Source of the DNA: JAXGPP01 sp964436865
GTDB taxonomy: Bacteria > Planctomycetota > Planctomycetia > Pirellulales > Thermoguttaceae
Assembly: GCA_964436865.1 (NCBI GenBank)
Contig: CAYTFK010000204.1
Location: forward strand, 1 to 12,870
Direction: 5' to 3'
Length of the DNA stretch: 12,870 nt
Position numbers and translations under genes: made by a program. This document shows positions 7,301-12,870 of the stretch, one piece after another. Position 1 is the stretch's first letter. Every line of letters begins with the position of its first letter. The notes under the pieces were generated by a model, which saw nothing but the letters and a program-made list of their open reading frames with translations, did not search any database and was not told where the DNA came from.

Positions 7301-7786
7301 TCCAGAGCGGCGGTGCCGGGAGCCGTGGAACCACCAAGAACCTGCCCACCGCCAGAACGGCGCGAAGACCTCCGCGGAGCGGATTAGTTCAACACACGTC
7401 TGGTGGAGTGGGGGGGGCAGTAAAACTGGCACATTCTGTGCTCTTGTCGCGGGCACACCCGTAGAGTGCTAGCCGGCACCGCCTTTTGCTACGCAATTAA
7501 TCACAGACGGAAATGATCTTTAGTCGGACTGTTGAATTTCGCGTGGATTTCTTGCCCGCTTTTGCAGACGAATCGCAATTAGTTCATAAGGCGGGAGCCG
7601 CTGGCACGAGTTGGCGAGGCGATGCCGACTTGCAGGCGAGAGGATCGGCCAATGACTAGGCAATTTCCCAACGCCAATCATGACTGCTGGAGAAGAACGC
7701 GCCGGGACCCGACATGGGACGACCGGCAATTGACACGGCATCTCAAGAGCGGCGTAACCTGAGTGTGCACACACCGCGAGACGGTT
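7301..7786. other. Non-coding stretch upstream of the prepilin-FGE gene
   Basis: The left 90 bases are tryptophan- and arginine-rich in the transposase frame and may be scrambled element DNA. Eight G lie at 7410-7417. From about 7480 to 7600 the DNA is less GC-rich, as expected for a regulatory region. I see no gene. A candidate promoter lies at 7730-7758. Confidence 0.45.
7730..7758 (+). promoter_or_regulatory. Candidate sigma70-like promoter
   Basis: A perfect TTGACA is at 7730-7735, and a weak -10 candidate CGTAAC (3 of 6 matches) lies 17 bases later at 7753-7758. It is 28 bases upstream of ATG 7787. The poor -10 box keeps confidence low, and planctomycete promoters often deviate from this consensus. 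Confidence 0.25.
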
Positions 7787-9727
7787 ATGAAGAGGGTGAA
7801 CCGTTCAGCGTTGACTCTACTGGAGGCCCTGGTAGTGACGGTCGTTGTCGGGATCGCCGTCGCTCTAATAATTGTGGGGCTTTCCTTGGGCCGTGAACGG
7901 ATGCGGCGGAGCCGATGCCAAGGCAATCTCCGCCAGCTTGGGCTGGCCCTGCAAGGCTACCACCAAGCCCACGGCATGCTCCCGCCCGCCGCGTTGCGGG
8001 ACCCTCTTGAATTAGCGGTTTCCCTGCGGATTCACACCAGTGCCGGGCAGCCGTACCAGCTTCGTCCAACGTGTGCCAACTGGGCGATTCTGCTTCTGCC
8101 GCACCTTGGACAGCAAGGAGTAGGCGAGCAGTTCGATCTGAGCGTTCCGGTCACCGATCCGGCAAACGCCAAGCCCCGGGTGGCTGAGCTTGCCGCAATG
8201 AGCTGCCCCAGCGATGCCTACCGCCGCGCGGACAATGCCTACCGCGTCGTGCCACAACGGGGGCCAGAGAGCCTATTCGCGCGCGGGAATTACGCCATCA
8301 ATGGCGGCGTGGGGGACACTGCCTATGCGCCGGGGCGGCCGTGGGATCCGGCCCCCAACGGCACGCACCGGGACTATTTGGGCAGCTTGGACTCGCCGGT
8401 CGAACGCATCTGGTCCAGCGGCATCGCCGGGTTCAACCGCTGCTTTTCCGTGGATGACTTCGAATCCGGCCTGTCGAACGTCGTCGGCGTGGACGAGGTT
8501 CGCGCGGGCCTGACGCCGGACGACTCTCGCGGTGTTTGGGCGCTGGGCGCGGTGGGCGCAAGCGTGACATGGGGGCATGGCCTCGTCGGAGACAGCCCGG
8601 GACCGAACTGCCGCCGACCGAGGTCGGACGACATTATCGGCTGCAACCAGGTCCATGAGGCGTTGGGTGAGGCGGGGTTGATTCGGGAAGGCATGCCGTG
8701 TTGCTCGTATGCGCCCAGTGAACAAGCGACCGCGCGGAGCATGCATCCGGCTGGCGTCAACGTGATGATGATGGACGGGTCGGCACGGTTCATCAGCGAT
8801 GATGTGGACCTGAACCTGTGGCATGCAATCCACTCGCGGGAAACACGGGACGTGGCCGTGCCGGCCGACTGCCAGCCGCCGGATATTGCCGCCGACGCTC
8901 CGCCGTTAACCTCACCAAGGGCAGCGCACCCCCTGCCCAAGGGAATCGAGTTATTCAACAACTCATTTGGGATGACGCTGGCGCGGATTCCAGCGGGAGA
9001 GTTCATCATGGGCCTGCCCGACGCGGGGAAGGACATTGGTGATCCCGTGAGCAGTGTTCCACCAGATGTATCCCCCCATCGCGTGCGGATCAGGCGGGAC
9101 TTCTACATTGGCGCGTTCGAAGTGACCCAAGCTCAATACGAGCGGGTAATGGGAAGGAGCCCAAGCTGGCATTCCCGCCAGGGGGGCGGTGCAGGCGAGA
9201 TGACCAGCGAGGACACGTCACAGTTTCCGGTTGAGCAGGTCACCTGGGTGGATGCGGTCGAGTTCTGCTGCCGTCTGTCGGCCACGCCCGAAGAGAAGGT
9301 CGCCGGACGCCGCTACCGTCTGCCCACGGAGGCGGAATGGGAGTACGCCTGCCGGAGCGGGAGCACGGTTCCGTTCGATGAACCGTCGGGCGAGGCGGCT
9401 GGCGTCTCGGGTTTCAACGTGCGAGCAGACAGCAGCCAAGGGCTGCCCGTCCGCGCGGTCGGTTCCTATGCGCCGAGTGCCTTTGGTCTTTACGACATGC
9501 GCGGCAACGTCATGGAATGGTGCGCGGATTGGTTCGGGACGGACTACTACAAGCATTCATCTACCACCGATCCCATCGGGCCGGCGTCGGGCGTGCTGCG
9601 GGTTGTGCGGGGCGCCGACTGGCGGTTTACGGGAATGGGCTGCCACTACAGCCGCTACGAGACCGAGCCCTGGCGGACGAGTCCCTATATCGGATTTCGA
9701 GTTGTATGTGAGGCAGTGGGACGTTAA
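7787..9727 (+). CDS. Prepilin-like DUF1559 protein fused to FGE-sulfatase-like domain
   Basis: The protein has 646 residues. Residues 1-31 form a class III prepilin leader: basic MKRVNRSA, cleavage probable at A8/L9, glutamate at +5 (E13), then a hydrophobic helix. Residues 35-345 form a DUF1559 body with NLRQLGLALQGYHQAHGMLPP, ANWAILLLPHLGQQ, ARGNYAINGG and the H-X9-DG motif (H320 to D330-G331). From about 394 to 642 is an FGE-sulfatase/SUMF1-type domain: IPAGEFIMG, FYIGAFEVTQAQY, RLPTEAEWEYACR, GLYDMRGNVMEWCADW and YIGFRVV. Of the two catalytic cysteines of true FGE, the first aligns with F614 and the second with C619, so formylglycine formation is doubtful and a binding role likelier. The pilin-type tail should place it at the inner membrane, facing the periplasm. 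I preferred ATG 7787 over GTG 7763 because the leader is then canonical. Confidence 0.93.
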   Translation: MKRVNRSALTLLEALVVTVVVGIAVALIIVGLSLGRERMRRSRCQGNLRQLGLALQGYHQAHGMLPPAALRDPLELAVSLRIHTSAGQPYQLRPTCANWAILLLPHLGQQGVGEQFDLSVPVTDPANAKPRVAELAAMSCPSDAYRRADNAYRVVPQRGPESLFARGNYAINGGVGDTAYAPGRPWDPAPNGTHRDYLGSLDSPVERIWSSGIAGFNRCFSVDDFESGLSNVVGVDEVRAGLTPDDSRGVWALGAVGASVTWGHGLVGDSPGPNCRRPRSDDIIGCNQVHEALGEAGLIREGMPCCSYAPSEQATARSMHPAGVNVMMMDGSARFISDDVDLNLWHAIHSRETRDVAVPADCQPPDIAADAPPLTSPRAAHPLPKGIELFNNSFGMTLARIPAGEFIMGLPDAGKDIGDPVSSVPPDVSPHRVRIRRDFYIGAFEVTQAQYERVMGRSPSWHSRQGGGAGEMTSEDTSQFPVEQVTWVDAVEFCCRLSATPEEKVAGRRYRLPTEAEWEYACRSGSTVPFDEPSGEAAGVSGFNVRADSSQGLPVRAVGSYAPSAFGLYDMRGNVMEWCADWFGTDYYKHSSTTDPIGPASGVLRVVRGADWRFTGMGCHYSRYETEPWRTSPYIGFRVVCEAVGR

Positions 9728-9742
9728 CACCGGGAGGCAACA

Positions 9743-10318
9743 ATGAGTCGGAACAGGGCAGGTGACGACGGCTCGGGGTATCCTCTGTTCTCGGAGGGGT
9801 CGTGGAGGGAACTGGCAGGGTTGCTGGACCTGTCGCCGCGGGAGGTCGAAATCGCCTGCGGCATCGTTTGTGACGAGAAGGAAGCGGCGATCGCGCGGCG
9901 GCTGGGCGTTTCCAGATCGGTCGTCGATGACGGACTTCAGAACATGTACCGCAGGCTGGAAGTCCACAGCCGCGTCCAATTGGTCGTCCGTCTGGCGTCG
10001 GAATACCTGTCGTGCCGCAGCCAAACGCAACCGAGACGCGTGTCTGGGTCACGAGTGAACGGTGAGGATTGGCCGCTTTTTGGCGTAGATGCCTGGCGTA
10101 ATCTGGCAAGCGATTTGGGACTGTCGCCGAGGCAATTTGAGATCGCTCGCGGCATCGTGCGGGACGAACTGGAATGCAGAATGGCCCGACGGTTGGGTGT
10201 TACCGTGCACACGGTGCATCGGCAGACGCAGAGGCTCTACAAGAAAGCTGGGGCGTCCGGCCGGGTTCGGTTGGTGGCTCGATTGATAACGGAGCATGTC
10301 TCCGGGAATGGCCTGTAA
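9743..10318 (+). CDS. Tandem double LuxR-type HTH regulator
   Basis: The protein has 191 residues built from two copies of one LuxR/GerE-like unit and little else. Copy 1 (about 14-90) and copy 2 (about 111-187) align without gaps at an offset of 97 residues, with 38 of 77 identical by my hand count. Each has the SPRE/SPRQ helix start followed by EIA and GIV, then the scaffold ARRLGV before the recognition helix (SRSVVDDGLQNMY in copy 1, TVHTVHRQTQRLY in copy 2). The recognition helices differ, so the copies may read different half-sites. No receiver or ligand-binding domain is present. GGGAGG at 9732-9737 sits five bases before ATG 9743, and the gene starts 15 bases after the prepilin-FGE stop, so the two are probably co-transcribed. 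Direct DNA binding is inferred. Confidence 0.88.
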   Translation: MSRNRAGDDGSGYPLFSEGSWRELAGLLDLSPREVEIACGIVCDEKEAAIARRLGVSRSVVDDGLQNMYRRLEVHSRVQLVVRLASEYLSCRSQTQPRRVSGSRVNGEDWPLFGVDAWRNLASDLGLSPRQFEIARGIVRDELECRMARRLGVTVHTVHRQTQRLYKKAGASGRVRLVARLITEHVSGNGL

Positions 10319-10733
10319 GGCTTCTGGAGCGGACTTTCTCATTGCACTGATGGACGGAGTTGGCAATGCGCATGCCCCTCCGCCGGGTGTCGCCTGATTG
10401 CAGGTTATTCCGAGGCTTGCAGCGCGGCGATGTTGTGGTATTCTGGCCGGCAGGCTGTCGCATTTGGCAGCACGCGAGCTTCTCTTGCCGCAGATCGTGA
10501 GACCTGTGCGAGAGGAGGCTCACCCCTCCACCCTGTGAACGGTTACGAGAGGAGTTGATGGCAGCGTACAGCAGATAGCTCATGGATTCTCGGTCTCGAC
10601 GACTGAGTTCACCTCAAATACTGTGGGTGTGCTTGTCCTCGGCGCCGGCGCCGCACCAGTTTTGAAAGCGGAAGGCTGCAGGGTATGCGTGAACGAAGAT
10701 GTTCTCGGAAAGTCTTTACGAAAGGCAAAAGCC
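10319..10733. other. 415-base intergenic region before the Cys-rich gene
   Basis: I see no supported gene. A good ribosome site (GAGAGGAG, about 10549-10556) precedes a six-codon ORF starting at ATG 10558, which could be a leader peptide or chance. A 12-base palindrome GGCGCCGGCGCC lies near 10639-10650. The plus frame feeding into the next gene from 10623 is open but has no ribosome site. The region must contain the promoter for the downstream genes unless they are read through from the LuxR gene. Confidence 0.4.
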
Positions 10734-11336
10734 ATGCAAAAGACAATTGGCTGGACTGTTACCGCTCTTGGCGTAATGGCCGTTGCTTGGTCCGCCCAGG
10801 ATGTCATCGATCCATGCAGAGTTGAGACTGTCGAATTCTCAGACGGCCGCCTCGTAAAGGGGCTCAATGGAGATCTGCCTCTGTGTAACACGTATTTCAA
10901 TACAGTGCAGTGTGAGGGGAGCGATGCGTTCGTGGACTGCTATATCATGCCTGGGGAGAATGCCTGCACCGGTGACTGTTCGGGCTATCTTTGCGACGGC
11001 ACCAACAACGCATCTTACTGTAATGCCCACTGGGCACCGGCGTGGAACGCCCTGAACTGCCTGAATGGCCCAATGAACTGCGGGAGCCAGGTCCAATCTA
11101 TCGGCGATTGCACAACAAGGCTCGTCTGGGATCCGCACGAACAGATTTTTGTTATGATGTGTGACTGTGAACCTTGGATCACAACGGCCGAGCCGTGCCC
11201 GGACACGCACATTGAAGAGTTTGACGACTGCGAGGGCGACCCTATCATCGGCTTCTATTGCCCGAGAAGCCCCGATTCGCGTTGGCTAGAGGGAATGCGA
11301 ATTCGTGAGGCGCAATTGCTTGCCCTCGTACACTGA
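10734..11336 (+). CDS. Secreted cysteine-rich protein, 200 residues
   Basis: The protein starts with a Sec-type signal peptide (MQKTIGWTVTALGVMAVAWSA, cleavage likely after A21). The mature part has 16 cysteines, an even number that would suit disulfide bonding outside the cytoplasm, spread from C28 to about C175. They lie in a region rich in Asp, Asn and Gly, with motifs such as ACTGDCSGYLC and MMCDCEPW. No family is recognised; EGF-like or other disulfide-stabilised folds are possible. AAAGG at 10721-10725 precedes ATG 10734 with eight-base spacing, and an extension to 10623 would bury the signal peptide. It is followed by an exported membrane-anchored protein and a C39-like peptidase, so it could be their cargo or partner, which is inference. 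Confidence 0.8.
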   Translation: MQKTIGWTVTALGVMAVAWSAQDVIDPCRVETVEFSDGRLVKGLNGDLPLCNTYFNTVQCEGSDAFVDCYIMPGENACTGDCSGYLCDGTNNASYCNAHWAPAWNALNCLNGPMNCGSQVQSIGDCTTRLVWDPHEQIFVMMCDCEPWITTAEPCPDTHIEEFDDCEGDPIIGFYCPRSPDSRWLEGMRIREAQLLALVH

Positions 11337-11438
11337 GCTACTGGGAGAGTTCCTGCGTGTCGATGTTGTACGACATCGCTTGGCCGGTCGGCGCCCGGAC
11401 ATCGCGCCGGGACACCTGTTATCCACTGTGGGGTCGTT

Positions 11439-12566
11439 ATGGTACGTGTGGCAATAGGTGGATTGTTCGCGGCGTGGATTGTGCTGATGACGCGTGCATC
11501 TGCGGATGAGGATGCGCACAGATTCATTGAGCTATGGGGCGGTTCTGCCGAAGGCATTTGGTCGTACGACGTTACGGTACATGCGACGGTGCGAACATTC
11601 ACGAAAGACCAACAGAGACTGGTGCCGGTAGGCGACCACGTCTTACGACAGCGGTTTATGCAGGGCAGCTGGCGGGTCGACCAGATCGAGACAAACCGAT
11701 TCTTCAGAGGTCAAGAACCAAAGACTTGGGAAGCCGCGCCAAGTGAGGTTCAAGCCTTTGCCCTCGAGTTTAGCGCTCAAGATGTGAGGTTCTTCTCGTC
11801 TCAAAGCAACTTTGGCCAATTCTGCTCTGCTTCAGACTTCAACCGCGCGAAGCTTCTCGTTCCGCAGCTTTACGAGTTCTTCAGAGGGGACTTTTACGGA
11901 CAGACGTTTCGCGAGATGCTTTTGCCACGCTCGAACGAGGCCGACACTTCGGTGGATGGGGGTCTGGTCAGGCTAGTGATTCCGCCCGTCACCAATCCTG
12001 CGATCCTGGTCAACGGGGCGAGGGACTGGTTCGAGGTTGTGCTTGATGCAAGAAAGGGTCACATGCCTGTGCGCATCAAGAAGTCAAAGGACTTGAGCAG
12101 CGATGCACCCTTTGTCGAGATTGAGAACGACCTGACGCAGGTAGATGGAGGACTGTGGGTGCCAACCACGTCTTCCGTGACGGTGCACTCCAAGGCGTTC
12201 ACCGGCGGCCTGAGCATTCCGGCAACCGTGACCCTCGTAGAAGTGGATTTGGCGAAGAGTAAATTCAATGATGATATCGATCCGAAGGTTTTTGAGCTAC
12301 CGTTCCCTCCGGGCACCGTCGTGAGGGATGCGGACCAGCAAGAGAATTATGTGCAATCGGATGGTGACAAGCGGGACTACGAGGCTTATGAAGAACTTGT
12401 GCGTTCGAGGATGGGAGAGACGCGGAAGGAACGACTTGATGCATCTCCGAGTCGCGTTCGAATTGTTGTCATAGTCGCCGGCTTTCTGGGGCTCGCTGCA
12501 GTCTTGATGGGGTTGTACTTCCGATTCGTGCGATCTACACGGGTTGGGGGTGAGGATGTGAAGTAG
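11439..12566 (+). CDS. Exported protein with C-terminal membrane anchor, possibly LolA-like
   Basis: The protein has 375 residues. Residues 1-22 form a Sec signal peptide ending in ASA before DEDAHRF. The body is beta-rich with alternating strands such as VLRQRFMQGSWRVDQIE, DWFEVVLDARKGHMPVRIKK and GGLWVPTTSSVTV, a pattern like the LolA/outer-membrane-lipoprotein-sorting fold common in planctomycete exported proteins; I cannot confirm the fold. Near 342-362 lies one transmembrane helix (VVIVAGFLGLAAVLMGLYF), then a basic tail. The expected topology is periplasmic body and cytoplasmic tail. A 102-base gap separates it from the Cys-rich gene, and the next gene starts 38 bases after its stop, so an operon is plausible. 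The ribosome site is weak. Confidence 0.8.
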   Translation: MVRVAIGGLFAAWIVLMTRASADEDAHRFIELWGGSAEGIWSYDVTVHATVRTFTKDQQRLVPVGDHVLRQRFMQGSWRVDQIETNRFFRGQEPKTWEAAPSEVQAFALEFSAQDVRFFSSQSNFGQFCSASDFNRAKLLVPQLYEFFRGDFYGQTFREMLLPRSNEADTSVDGGLVRLVIPPVTNPAILVNGARDWFEVVLDARKGHMPVRIKKSKDLSSDAPFVEIENDLTQVDGGLWVPTTSSVTVHSKAFTGGLSIPATVTLVEVDLAKSKFNDDIDPKVFELPFPPGTVVRDADQQENYVQSDGDKRDYEAYEELVRSRMGETRKERLDASPSRVRIVVIVAGFLGLAAVLMGLYFRFVRSTRVGGEDVK

Positions 12567-12604
12567 TCTTTCTCAATTCACAATCTCTCGAAGTTGCGTC
12601 CCCT

Positions 12605-12870
12605 ATGAATGCAACTGTGTTACTCTTGGCGGCAGTGAGTCTCCGAAGCGTTGAAAAGCATGACTGCGGAGCGAAGGCTCTTTATACAGCATTGGTAGCG
12701 AAGGCGATTCAGTGTGACGTGGCGACGATTGAAGGCGAGATTGACCGAGTGTCGGGGACAGATGAGGGTGATAGCTTAGCAGCACTGCGTGACGCCGCGA
12801 CGCGATTCGGTGTTCGGCCTTTGATGGTCCGTTTCCAGGATCGCAACGTCAGGCATCTTCCGCCGGGGGC
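12605..12870 (+). CDS. C39-like cysteine peptidase domain protein, 3' truncated
   Basis: The window ends after 88 codons. A short hydrophobic start (MNATVLLLAAVSL) is followed by HDCGAKALYTALVAKAI, which matches the start of C39 peptidases with C21 as likely nucleophile. The usual pattern of a helix, a Gly-Asp-Ser-Leu turn (EGDSLAALRDAATRFGV) and a strand (VRPLMVRF) follows. C39 enzymes cut double-glycine leaders, often as domains of peptide exporters. The conserved oxyanion-hole Gln six residues before the Cys is replaced here (S15), so activity is uncertain. The catalytic His and Asp and any transporter domain lie beyond the window. No clear ribosome site precedes the ATG, the only usable start in the open frame. 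Confidence 0.68.
   Translation, partial: MNATVLLLAAVSLRSVEKHDCGAKALYTALVAKAIQCDVATIEGEIDRVSGTDEGDSLAALRDAATRFGVRPLMVRFQDRNVRHLPPG

Noticed and set aside
8273..9036. Minus-strand open frames inside the prepilin-FGE gene
   Set aside because: They are shadows of a high-GC coding region with well-defined domains on the plus strand.
10623..10733. N-terminal extension of the Cys-rich protein
   Set aside because: It would place 37 residues ahead of a clear signal peptide and has no ribosome site.

Overview
The window looks like a metagenomic contig from a member of the Planctomycetota or a close relative. The clearest marker is a gene with a class III (prepilin) N-terminus, a DUF1559-type body and the H-X9-DG motif, a combination expanded in planctomycetes. 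An FGE-sulfatase-like domain, a cysteine-rich secreted protein and high-GC codon use fit this. The first 40 bases are Illumina adapter sequence, not biology, so the left end is a read or assembly boundary.

Left part (41-6199), a probable integrative element (phage, satellite or integrated plasmid). A large minus-strand primase-helicase gene (archaeo-eukaryotic primase domain, zinc-ribbon-like segment, AAA+/SF3-like domain) is cut by the adapter. An 893-base gap with short direct repeats separates it from a divergent minimal tyrosine recombinase. Then come three compact genes of unknown function (3508-4927), the last two joined by an ATGA overlap. Next is a frameshifted region (4927-5442) that looks like a decayed or mis-sequenced paralogue of the 232-residue protein before it. 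A doubtful small ORF and a stand-alone VRR-NUC type nuclease close the module.

Middle (6200-7786), mostly non-coding and rearranged. It holds a perfect 19-bp inverted repeat with a 6-base loop, and a minus-strand fragment that resembles the C-terminal part of an IS91-like transposase.

Right part (7787-12870), chromosomal-type genes, all on the plus strand. A prepilin-like/DUF1559 protein fused to an FGE-sulfatase-like domain is followed 15 bases later by a small protein made of two tandem LuxR-type HTH domains. After a 415-base gap come a 16-cysteine secreted protein, an exported membrane-anchored protein of possible LolA-like fold, and the start of a C39-like cysteine peptidase that runs off the window. 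The last three may form an envelope or secretion locus; that is inference. No tRNA, rRNA or CRISPR array was found.
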